Assembly: GCF_003434055.1 (NCBI RefSeq)
Contig: NZ_QVEX01000007.1
Span: 211,263 to 275,262, forward strand
DNA from: Enterocloster aldenensis
Lineage (GTDB): Bacteria; Bacillota; Clostridia; Lachnospirales; Lachnospiraceae
DNA: 64,000 nt
Reading direction: 5' to 3'
Part shown: positions 32,122 to 39,509 of the stretch, piece after piece
How the letters are laid out: each line of letters starts with the position of its first letter
How positions within the stretch are numbered: position 1 is the stretch's first letter
Program-made: the position numbers and the translations under genes
The notes under the pieces: model-generated
What the model was told of the DNA's origin: nothing
What the model saw: the letters and a program-made list of their open reading frames with translations, nothing else
Databases searched by the model: none

Positions 32122-32227
32122 AGCAATATAAGTGGGGCCAAGGGCAATATAAAATGCGGCAAAAGCCAATATAAATGCCTCATAGGTCAGTATAAATGCT
32201 GCATGGAGCAACATAAATACACCTGCG
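32122..32227 (-). repeat. Five degenerate ~21-bp direct repeats upstream of the small membrane protein gene
   Basis: On the minus strand the unit core is GCATTTATATTGGC, with variants, repeated five times at 20-22 bp, or two helical turns. The units sit within 150 bp upstream of the ATG at 32076. They look like an array of regulator sites. They lie outside the integrative element. Confidence 0.6.
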
Positions 32228-32310
32228 ATACACCACAAGTCCCCCCAAAAAAGGGCTTTTAGAATCTATAAACAATAAAACCTAAAAAAAAAAGTATCAA
32301 ATACACCAAA

Positions 32311-32347
32311 AAAGTACCAGGCCGGCAGACAACCCGCTGACCTGATA
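32311..32347 (-). terminator. Probable terminator of the methyltransferase gene, displaced by the element
   Basis: Read on the minus strand, CAGG...CGG/CCG...CCTG forms an imperfect hairpin followed by TACTTTTTT. Without the 7.1-kb insertion it would lie shortly after the methyltransferase stop codon. Confidence 0.5.
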
Positions 32348-32433
32348 CCCTTACTATAATCTATCCACATTCCATAAAACTATGCATATCCCAGTGGAAT
32401 TATGCAGATTCTATCATTTCCGATCACTTCTCA

Positions 32434-32459
32434 TCACAAACCTGGAAAATATAAAATTT
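32434..32459. repeat. Attachment site attL
   Basis: The core ACCTGGAAAATATA (32440-32453) is shared with attR. Read on the minus strand this DNA still encodes KFYIFQVCDEK and a stop, the original C-terminus of the methyltransferase cut off by the insertion. Confidence 0.93.
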
Positions 32460-32529
32460 TAAGGCTTAGTGCTAGGAACCGCTTGTTTCAAGGCTTCCAG
32501 CAGGTTCTAAGTCCTTTACTACACCACTT

Positions 32530-33672
32530 TTACACCATTTCGGCAATCGCTGACATTTCCTCTTTCAGTGTTTCATCGAGTACATGACAGTATAAGTCCA
32601 TAGTCATTTGCAAGGAATTGTGTCCCAGCAATTTCTGTAATGTTTTAGGACGCATACCTTTTGCGATACAATTCGTTGCAAAAGTGTGCCTAAGACAATG
32701 TGGTGTAAAATGTTCAAATCTTTCTTTTGGACGTTCAGCGTTAATTCTTGCAACTAAATAATTGATAGAATCTTTTATGTTGGTAGCGTTTAACGGACGA
32801 TTTGTTTTACTGGTAAATACCAAGTCCTCAAAGCCTTTTTGGGGAGCAAATCGGGTGTTTACATCATCGTGCCATGCTTTCTGTTCCTGTAGTGTTTCTT
32901 TTACCAGCTTAGACATGGGAATGTTTCTCTTTCCTGCTTTACTCTTTGGTGGGTGGAACTCGTAAAGTGCATTCCCGTTATTAGGCATATAACATAATGT
33001 TTTTTCTACCCGAATAATGCCATTTTCAAAATCAATGCAATCCCATGTTAGACCAATGATTTCTCCCATTCTCATACCCGTATTTAGCGCCACGACAAAG
33101 AACGGATATAACCGACCATCTCTTGAAGCGTGATATAGGACTTGAATCTCTTTTTCTGTTAATACCCTTTTTTCAACCTTTTCTTTGTTTTCAATTTTGG
33201 TATTCACAGTCAATGCAATATTTTTGTTTATTAAATCTGATTCCATAGCACGATTAAGAATATCAACTAAAAGTGCTTTGCTGTCTCTCCTAGAGGAATC
33301 GCTTTTCATATCATTAAATGCGTTCTGTACAATAACCAAGTTAAGATTTGTCAGTTTTCGCCAACCTAAATCTTTGCGAAGCCGGTTATATTGGATTGAG
33401 TAAGTTCTCTTAGTTGTATTTCTGCAATTTTTCTTGCAGGTTTCAAGCCACACCTCATACCATTCGTCCAGCGTCATATTGCTATCAACAACATTTAGTT
33501 GCTTTTCGTCCTCATATTGCTCGTCTCTTAATTTCTTTGTGATTTCATTATATGTTTTAGCGTAAATGGTCTGTCTTTTGCCAAATCTATTGATAAATCT
33601 TGCCTGATACAGTCCGTCTTTACGCTGGGTGATTCCGCGCCCTAATTCTTTCCCATTTAATGATTTACCCAT
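32530..33672 (-). CDS. int: Site-specific tyrosine integrase, Tn916 type
   Basis: A 380-residue integrase with an N-terminal arm-binding domain (about 1-60), a SAM-like core-binding domain (about 65-165) and a catalytic domain. Catalytic residues are R in ALNTGMRMGEI, K in PKSKAGKRNIPM, H/R in HCLRHTFAT and Y in LGHNSLQMTMDLYCHV. It integrates and excises the element at the methyltransferase 3' end. It is the outermost gene, 70 bp from attL, the usual place. Both ATG and stop are clear. Confidence 0.93.
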   Translation of the reverse strand: MGKSLNGKELGRGITQRKDGLYQARFINRFGKRQTIYAKTYNEITKKLRDEQYEDEKQLNVVDSNMTLDEWYEVWLETCKKNCRNTTKRTYSIQYNRLRKDLGWRKLTNLNLVIVQNAFNDMKSDSSRRDSKALLVDILNRAMESDLINKNIALTVNTKIENKEKVEKRVLTEKEIQVLYHASRDGRLYPFFVVALNTGMRMGEIIGLTWDCIDFENGIIRVEKTLCYMPNNGNALYEFHPPKSKAGKRNIPMSKLVKETLQEQKAWHDDVNTRFAPQKGFEDLVFTSKTNRPLNATNIKDSINYLVARINAERPKERFEHFTPHCLRHTFATNCIAKGMRPKTLQKLLGHNSLQMTMDLYCHVLDETLKEEMSAIAEMV

Positions 33673-33765
33673 TATTTTCTTCTTCCTTTCTTCGGTAAAT
33701 CACAGGGAATTTGTGTAATAGATATATTTTTTGATAGTATACCATTAAAACCCCATTATTTCAAT

Positions 33766-33993
33766 TTATAGTGCCATCGTATCAATCCACCTGTCTAATT
33801 TGTTTTTGTCAGCATACCAGCGGTTGCCTATCTGAACTCCGAATCCATTATGCCCTCTGACTAGTTCTCTTGCTTTAGTCTGACCTATTCCCAAATAGTC
33901 ACAGACCTCTTTGAGTGTCAGAAGTTTTTTATTTGCATTGGATTCCCTCATTGTCAGATTATTTCTCCTCAATGTTGGAATCTCGTTCTTCAT
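33766..33993 (-). CDS. xis: Excisionase / helix-turn-helix protein
   Basis: A 75-residue protein with a winged MerR-like DNA-binding fold of the excisionase family: LLTLKEVCDYLGIGQTKARELV, then GNRWYADKNKLDRWID. It bends DNA and steers the integrase towards excision. ATG at 33993 has AAGGAGA 7 nt before it, so the gene starts inside the end of rep with a 35-nt overlap; an internal Met at 33951 is less well placed. Confidence 0.88.
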   Translation of the reverse strand: MKNEIPTLRRNNLTMRESNANKKLLTLKEVCDYLGIGQTKARELVRGHNGFGVQIGNRWYADKNKLDRWIDTMAL

Positions 33994-34570
33994 GCCATTT
34001 CTCCTTAAAATATTTGTGGACTTCCCAGTACCTTGATTTCAAAAATTGCACGATTGTAACAGTTCCATTGTCACATAGTACCTTGAACCAGTCAAAGCGA
34101 TTGTTTTTTGAGTACATGAGAAGCTCTGCATAGCTGTCTATACCGTTTTGAATACAGAACTCTATCATTTCTCCTATTGCGCTGTATTTATCGCTTGCAA
34201 GGCTTATTATGGTGCTGTAATCCGCTCCTGAATAGGAGAGTACATCTTTAATATCATATTGCGCCTTTTCAGGGTTATCGAGGTGGCATAGATAGCGTGC
34301 ATAGGCTCTTACACAATTTACAGGTTCTATGCCTACACCGCCAATAAGGGTGAATATTTCCTGCACCTGCTCTTGTGTCTTTACGCCATCAAATAGTAAC
34401 ATTATGTGGAAATGCCCTTTTTTAAGTTCTCCATTTGTATTTAGGTCGTTATCATGAAGCGGAGAAATAAAAGCAGGTATGCACAGTTCTTGCAAAGCTG
34501 ATTCCCAATTTTCGGGTGCTGACTCTGGATATACTACGGTAGCCCAATTACGAGTCCTTTTCTTATCCAT
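33959..34570 (-). CDS. rep: Rolling-circle replication initiator, pMV158 RepB-like (Rep_2)
   Basis: A 203-residue protein, the length of pMV158 RepB. HDNDLNTNGELKKGHFH gives H39 and D42 and the HUH pair H53/H55, nearly the spacing of the metal ligands of RepB, and Y93 in ARYLCHLDNPEK is the likely nucleophile. It would nick the element's origin to start rolling-circle copying and perhaps transfer. A matching hairpin with a nick-like motif lies 30 bp upstream. No separate relaxase is found in the element. Confidence 0.87.
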   Translation of the reverse strand: MDKKRTRNWATVVYPESAPENWESALQELCIPAFISPLHDNDLNTNGELKKGHFHIMLLFDGVKTQEQVQEIFTLIGGVGIEPVNCVRAYARYLCHLDNPEKAQYDIKDVLSYSGADYSTIISLASDKYSAIGEMIEFCIQNGIDSYAELLMYSKNNRFDWFKVLCDNGTVTIVQFLKSRYWEVHKYFKEKWHEERDSNIEEK

Positions 34571-34599
34571 TTATCTCCTTTTGAACATTGAACAATTAA

Positions 34600-34630
34600 C
34601 ACTAGGGTGTGTCGTAGTGGCACCCTAGTG
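34600..34630 (-). other. Candidate double-strand origin / nick-site hairpin
   Basis: CACTAGGGTG and CACCCTAGTG form a perfect 10-bp stem. The 11-nt loop on the minus strand is CCACTACGACA, containing ACTACGAC, which agrees with the pMV158-family nick sequence TACTACG/AC in a hairpin loop. It lies directly upstream of the Rep gene. Confidence 0.75.
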
Positions 34631-34636
34631 GATTTA

Positions 34637-34683
34637 GCAGGTGGCAACGCTCCGCTCCATTTCTCCGAAATGCCGCCACCTGC
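34637..34683. other. Second hairpin beside the origin
   Basis: GCAGGTGGC (34637-34645) pairs with GCCACCTGC (34675-34683). It lies between the origin hairpin and the end of the translocase gene, and could be a Rep-binding part of the origin or a transcription stop. Confidence 0.5.
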
Positions 34684-34691
34684 ACAAACCA

Positions 34692-35930
34692 TTAAGCCGT
34701 ATTCAATGCGCCTTTACAAATAAAGGGTGCAATAAATTCCCGTGGTTTGGTGTCAATCCCCTGTCTGTAAATCAATCCGGAACCAATCGAATGTCTGCAA
34801 TTCCTTATATGTGCGAAATCGGTTCCGAATGACATTTTATATGCGGCTTCGCTCATTTGCCCCATACATATTTTACATGAAAGGTTGTCTCTTATGGCTC
34901 CCTCTACAAAGGTTGTATCAGGTCGTTGCAGAATCAAGCCAGCATACACACGTTTACTTCTTCCGGTGACAATCAGCGCTCCTAATCGTTGGGCGGTTTC
35001 AGTAAACGTCTTTTTTTCTGCAATTTTTGAAAATGCTATCAATTCATCAAATAGAAGAAAGATAGGGTTGAAATCAAGTTCGTCAAAACCAATACTCTGC
35101 AAGTCTTTTTCACGTAAACGTACCTGTTCTTCGGTTTCACGGATAACTTTGGCGATATCATTTTCTTTAGTAGCATATACTACAGATTTGTTCTGCAAAA
35201 ACATTCTCATATCATCGTCATTTTTCGGGTCACAGTAAATCACCCGTACACCCTGTTCAAGCAGGCAAGAGATAATATATTGTGCTAGTTGGGATTTTCC
35301 ACTCCCTGTATTTCCGGTGAGAAGTAAATGGGGAGTTTTTTTCCAATTCCACACGATATCATGAGAAAAAGCAATTTCATTTTCTCCAACAGGTAAAATA
35401 TCCTTTGGGGATTCTACTTTTGTTTGTTTCTGCTCATTCAGTTCAAAGCAGTATGTAATATATCCTCTTTCCTCTTTGATGTCAGTACATATGGTGAAGA
35501 ATTTGTCTGCAAGTGGCTGCTCTAAATTTCTGAATTTTTGAGCAATAGCACTGCCGTCTAAGCGAAAGCGAATGCAAAATACGTTATCACTAGAATTTTC
35601 CGCATAATCTATTTGCGGATAATAGTCTATTATTTCCACTTCTTTTTCTCCCAGAAATCCATATTTGAGAACAGAATGAGATTGAAATAAATTGTTCTTT
35701 CTGATAAAATCTTCTATGAGGCTAGATTTTTGTTTTGCCTTAAATGTTAGCAGGGTGGTTGCAATCGCTGCGAGTACGCCAATACTGGTGATTGTAACCC
35801 CCATAACAAGAAATCTGTTATCAAATCTAAATTTTCTAAGTATTATGCAAATATGTACAAGGCAAAGATTCGCGATGTACAGCCATTTTTGCCACGTATA
35901 TTGATTTGCTTTCATTCTTTTCCATTTCAC
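34692..35930 (-). CDS. FtsK/SpoIIIE-type DNA translocase (TcpA-like coupling protein)
   Basis: A 412-residue protein with two short N-terminal hydrophobic segments (about 15-30 and 42-62) and an FtsK/HerA ATPase: LLLTGNTGSGKSQLAQYI (Walker A), PIFLLFDELIAF (Walker B) and LILQRPDTTFVEGAIRDNL. It would pump element DNA, either as coupling protein to a host conjugation machine or by itself. GTG 35930 and ATG 35915 are both possible starts. It is followed by the origin and rep. Confidence 0.88.
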   Translation of the reverse strand: MKWKRMKANQYTWQKWLYIANLCLVHICIILRKFRFDNRFLVMGVTITSIGVLAAIATTLLTFKAKQKSSLIEDFIRKNNLFQSHSVLKYGFLGEKEVEIIDYYPQIDYAENSSDNVFCIRFRLDGSAIAQKFRNLEQPLADKFFTICTDIKEERGYITYCFELNEQKQTKVESPKDILPVGENEIAFSHDIVWNWKKTPHLLLTGNTGSGKSQLAQYIISCLLEQGVRVIYCDPKNDDDMRMFLQNKSVVYATKENDIAKVIRETEEQVRLREKDLQSIGFDELDFNPIFLLFDELIAFSKIAEKKTFTETAQRLGALIVTGRSKRVYAGLILQRPDTTFVEGAIRDNLSCKICMGQMSEAAYKMSFGTDFAHIRNCRHSIGSGLIYRQGIDTKPREFIAPFICKGALNTA

Positions 35931-36296
35931 TTAGCTTTCACTTCCTTTCAATTTAAGCTTTGGTTGTTCAACCAGAGAAATGCTGTCCGCAGTAACAGAA
36001 AGCTTGATAGCACCGCCATGGTTAAAATCTTGATAGGCTTTTCCGGTTAAGCCTCTGAACGATACATCAGCAGGGGTTCCTTTGTATTCCACAGAGGGAG
36101 TGATTTCGTTAGGAACCTTGATGGTTTGTTTTTCGTAATTCAGGCATGGCGAGAGTACCGTGTAAACGGTTCCGGCAACGGCACCTTTGACCCCCTCGAC
36201 ATAGTTAAAATAGGGACGAGGTTCTTCTACCAGTAAAACTGTCTCTCCGATGGTTTCGGGAATGTTGATGATTAAATCTGATAGTTTAATACTCAT
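35931..36296 (-). CDS. Conserved element protein of unknown function
   Basis: About 121 residues, mostly beta-rich in appearance, without signal peptide or helix. It begins MSIKLSDLIINIPETIGETV. ATG 36296 has GGAGA 8 nt upstream and is preferred over the earlier ATG at 36323. It lies between a small protein gene and the translocase, the place where Tn916-type elements carry YdcP-like genes, but I cannot confirm that relation. Confidence 0.7.
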   Translation of the reverse strand: MSIKLSDLIINIPETIGETVLLVEEPRPYFNYVEGVKGAVAGTVYTVLSPCLNYEKQTIKVPNEITPSVEYKGTPADVSFRGLTGKAYQDFNHGGAIKLSVTADSISLVEQPKLKLKGSES

Positions 36297-36627
36297 GAAA
36301 TTTCTCCTTTCCTTTTTCATCATAAATAGTTTTTAGAATATACCTTGTACAATCTGCGGTCGTGTTTGTGGATTTTTCCACAAGCTTCTTTTTATAAGTC
36401 AAATAAGTATTAGAATTTATACGGAAGCCTAACTTAGTATATTCTTTAGACGTTGTTTTCATTGGCTCATAGTCGTCAATGACTTGGTAATGTTGAGATT
36501 GTCTTTCAATATGGGCGGTCAAATCTTCGGTTACGGACTTATGCTTATCAATTAGATATTGTTTATAAGCGATTGCCACCTCCTTTTTAAGTCTAATTGT
36601 AATCATTATAATTTTTTCTTGTTCCAT
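36286..36627 (-). CDS. Small element protein, possible DNA-binding
   Basis: A 113-residue charged protein that starts MEQEKIIMITIRLKKEVAIAYKQYL. The beginning resembles a ribbon-helix-helix (strand, then two helices), repeated around residues 65-100 (LGFRINSNTYLTYKKKLVEKS), so it may hold two such units. GGAGG lies 6 nt before ATG 36627. It overlaps the next gene by 11 nt. Function not recognised. Confidence 0.65.
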   Translation of the reverse strand: MEQEKIIMITIRLKKEVAIAYKQYLIDKHKSVTEDLTAHIERQSQHYQVIDDYEPMKTTSKEYTKLGFRINSNTYLTYKKKLVEKSTNTTADCTRYILKTIYDEKGKEKFHEY

Positions 36628-36822
36628 ATTAGCCTCCCTATCCTCTCAAACTATACCAACATGCCAACATACCAACATACCAACAACAAAAGTATATAGC
36701 AATGTTCGTTTGTTGTCAATTGCTTTTTTGTAATTTTCCCTGTCCTGGTAATTTTTTGTCAGCTTATCTATTTATATTTTAGAAAAATCAAAATGCCTAA
36801 GATATCACTTCCGTAGTGTATC

Positions 36823-37059
36823 TTAGGCATCGTTTTTATCCGTATCCGTTTGGTCTGGCAAGACTTCCATAATATCCTCTAACTTACATTTGAATATCTG
36901 GCATAAAGCATCAATGGTATTAGTCGAAACTGATTCATCACGCATTAAACGCTCAATTGTCTTGTTATCAAGGTTATATGGTTCACATTTATTTCGTAAA
37001 AAATAGGTGCTGACTTGTTTTGATTTCATTAACTCTCTAAATGGCTGAAAGGATATCAT
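36823..37059 (-). CDS. XRE-family HTH repressor
   Basis: A 78-residue Cro/C1-type protein: FLRNKCEPYNLDNKTIERLMRDESVSTNTIDALCQIFKCKLEDIMEV. It is divergent from the cargo pair, and a 22-bp perfect palindrome lies between them, so it probably represses both. GAGGGG lies 9 nt before the ATG. The acidic tail is short. Confidence 0.85.
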   Translation of the reverse strand: MISFQPFRELMKSKQVSTYFLRNKCEPYNLDNKTIERLMRDESVSTNTIDALCQIFKCKLEDIMEVLPDQTDTDKNDA

Positions 37060-37073
37060 ATGGAAAAGCCCCT

Positions 37074-37137
37074 CTTGACTTTTTTTTGATTATCTCATAC
37101 AATTATGGCATATCGATATGAGGAATATTCCTCATAT
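37074..37137 (+). promoter_or_regulatory. Cargo promoter with perfect palindromic operator
   Basis: TTGACT (37074-37079), an 18-bp spacer and TACAAT (37098-37103) face the cargo genes. A perfect 22-bp palindrome at 37116-37137, with half ATATGAGGAAT, covers the expected start of transcription. This is the layout of a repressed promoter; the divergent XRE protein is the obvious candidate. Confidence 0.8.
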
Positions 37138-37166
37138 AAACAAATAGTTTTCAGAGAGGACGCAAG

Positions 37167-37907
37167 ATGAAAAAATCTAAGTATGAAAGGTACGATTTAG
37201 ACAAAGTTTATTTTATGAACGAATACAATAAAACCGTTACATATGGGAATACAAATGCTGGCATTAGTGGAGTAAAAGAACAATTACAAGGTTTGGAATT
37301 AGAGAAGAACCGCTATTTTGAAAATGTAGCCAGTATTGTAAATCCAGAGCGAAAAAACGAAGAATCAAAATATCGCCAGTATGAAAAATGGGCAAAGATA
37401 GAGAAGAAATATAAATATGCCGAGATATTTCTTATAGCTGTTTGTGTAGCCGAGATGCTTACTTTTAAATATCTCCCGATAGGGTTCCGTACTTCATTAT
37501 TTGTCGGTCTGCTTGAGGTGATGGTAGCATTTCTAACTGTATTTGTTGTACCAATATTTTTTATCATTACTAAAATTATTAAACATGGTTATGGTATACG
37601 TTACAAACGCTATATAGAATTAGTTTCAAATAAGCTAAATAACTTAGGAAATGGTTTTATTAGAACGTCCATTGATTATTATGACGCGATTGATAATTTG
37701 TATTTGCTGTCCCTTGATACAACGCATAGAGAGCTGGTGCTTCTCCGCAGACAGCAGGAAGTACACAATCAGGATATGTTGCGACTGGAAACAGAACGGC
37801 AGAAAGCCGAAAAAGAGCGTCTTGAAGAACAGCGCAGAGCCAGAGAAGCTGCGGAAAGACTGCTTTCAATTGAAATAGAACGTGAAAAAAGAATGGGGAG
37901 GTGGTAG
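37167..37907 (+). CDS. Membrane protein with C-terminal coiled coil (element cargo)
   Basis: A 246-residue protein with a polar N-terminus and two hydrophobic helices near residues 88-130 (AEIFLIAVCVAEMLTF, LLEVMVAFLTVFVVPIFFIITK). A long Arg/Glu-rich coiled coil follows from about 190 to the end. Good ribosome binding site GAGAGGA. No enzyme motif and no known family recognised. It is first in a two-gene operon with a lipoprotein. Confidence 0.7.
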   Translation: MKKSKYERYDLDKVYFMNEYNKTVTYGNTNAGISGVKEQLQGLELEKNRYFENVASIVNPERKNEESKYRQYEKWAKIEKKYKYAEIFLIAVCVAEMLTFKYLPIGFRTSLFVGLLEVMVAFLTVFVVPIFFIITKIIKHGYGIRYKRYIELVSNKLNNLGNGFIRTSIDYYDAIDNLYLLSLDTTHRELVLLRRQQEVHNQDMLRLETERQKAEKERLEEQRRAREAAERLLSIEIEREKRMGRW

Positions 37908-37965
37908 CGCCATATTTTTTAATAATCACAAGAAAATCTTGCCAAATAAAAGGAGTTATAAAAAC

Positions 37966-39216
37966 ATGAAAAATACTTATAGTTCTTTCCTTATTCTTGT
38001 GCTTTTAACCGTATTATTAGTTGGTTGTGGTGGCAAAAGTACATACAAAAAACAAGAGCGAGCAATTACCAACGAAACCAATCAAACGATTGAAACTACA
38101 GAAGCTATAAAAGCCACTGAAAATATCGAAAATGTTGCACACACACCGGATATAACCACGCTTAAAGAATCAGGTGTAGAACTCAAGCACACATATATTA
38201 CTCGGTTTGAGGAAGTGAACCTTGTCACATATCCTGCGTTTTCTTTTGACTATCCTGATGGCTGGACAGTTACAAGTGAGGAAGTTACACCATATTCAGA
38301 ACAAGTAGTATTGACGAACAGCAGAGGTGTCAGCATAACTTATTGGCATTTTGGTAAAATGCGTGATTTGACTGGTGCGATACGTAATATCAGAGGTGTC
38401 GATGTAACACGAGTGGCAGACGCAAGCTTTATTCCTAATTACGTACAGGCAACAGACTACTCTGATTTAGGCAAGTTTATGGTTGCCAAGTTAAAAATCA
38501 CCAGTGAGTGCGATATGCTTAGTGGCGGCGAATCTATTGATATCGAAAACGGACCTGTGCGGTATGCCCTTTTACCGGAAAGTGAGGTGGGTGAACAATA
38601 CGAATCTATGATTGTTGGATTGCCTACGTTTTCGTTTTGGTATGCTGGTCATATCTCTTTAATTGCAGATTCTCCAAATGGGAAATTTACAGAACAGGAA
38701 GAAAAAGAGGTGATAGCTATTATAGCCAGTTTTAGTGATGGGTATGCTTCAGATGAAGATACAAGTGTGTCGCCTGAATCCTCTAAATCTTCTGGCTCCA
38801 ACACCGCGGCATCGATTGATGAACTTTGGTCAATGTTGAAAGGAGAATGGAAGTTTGAAGAATATATATATAGGGGAGAAAACGCGAAGTTGACTGACCA
38901 TACGTTAACGTTGCGATATGTTGATAATGTTCCTTGCTTGAGTAGAGAATATCATGGTGATAATAGTTATACTAAGAATGTGTTCTTTTACGATTTAGCC
39001 TCCATTGATGAATTTGATTATGATGTATATACCTATAAAAGAGGCAGTTACGGAGGCGAGGGCTCTAACTGGAGTGATGACGTGCGGCTTGTCTGGTATA
39101 ATTTTGATTTGAGTAACATTTCAGGTGGAGAACTTTTAATAAGTTATAATATAGCCTTTGATAATGGATTTATCGATAATCACAGATTCAGATACAGTAA
39201 AGCAGATAACAAGTAG
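37966..39216 (+). CDS. Lipoprotein of unknown function (element cargo)
   Basis: A 416-residue exported protein with a lipobox (LVLLTVLLVGC, Cys at about 22), a Thr/Glu-rich linker and two mixed alpha/beta regions joined by a Ser-rich linker near 270-285. The first region has FSFDYPDGWTVTSEEVTPYSEQVVL, reminiscent of the PsbP/DUF-type folds of Gram-positive lipoproteins; no enzyme motif is clear. ATG 37966 follows AAAGGAG; the frame is open further upstream into the previous gene. It may sense or modify the cell surface, for example surface exclusion, but this is a guess. Confidence 0.75.
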   Translation: MKNTYSSFLILVLLTVLLVGCGGKSTYKKQERAITNETNQTIETTEAIKATENIENVAHTPDITTLKESGVELKHTYITRFEEVNLVTYPAFSFDYPDGWTVTSEEVTPYSEQVVLTNSRGVSITYWHFGKMRDLTGAIRNIRGVDVTRVADASFIPNYVQATDYSDLGKFMVAKLKITSECDMLSGGESIDIENGPVRYALLPESEVGEQYESMIVGLPTFSFWYAGHISLIADSPNGKFTEQEEKEVIAIIASFSDGYASDEDTSVSPESSKSSGSNTAASIDELWSMLKGEWKFEEYIYRGENAKLTDHTLTLRYVDNVPCLSREYHGDNSYTKNVFFYDLASIDEFDYDVYTYKRGSYGGEGSNWSDDVRLVWYNFDLSNISGGELLISYNIAFDNGFIDNHRFRYSKADNK

Positions 39217-39220
39217 TAAT

Positions 39221-39262
39221 CAAGGGATATTCCAAAATAGTGAATTGGAATATCCCTTGTTC
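39221..39262 (+). terminator. Rho-independent terminator of the cargo operon
   Basis: A perfect 15-bp stem: CAAGGGATATTCCAA (39221-39235) and TTGGAATATCCCTTG (39245-39259), then TTCTATT. It ends the lipoprotein transcript before attR. Confidence 0.88.
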
Positions 39263-39509
39263 TATTGTGGGGGGTATGGGTAATTCTGCTTGCGCCTGTA
39301 AATCCCCACTCTACGAGTGCCTACGGTAAAGGGATTGACAGGCTATTTCCAATATATCTACATCACTTTTTCCCTATGATTTATACACCATTTACTACAC
39401 CATTTGCCTATAAAAATACACCATTTTTCAATAAATTACGATAACTTTGCTTATAAGACTGATTTGAGCTTTTCGGCATGAAATATAGTACTTTTGGTAT
39501 TCCTGCCCT

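Noticed and set aside
32122..32227. 21-bp repeats considered as a CRISPR array or plasmid iterons
   Set aside because: Units are contiguous and degenerate, there is no cas gene, and the array is outside the integrative element and far from its Rep gene.
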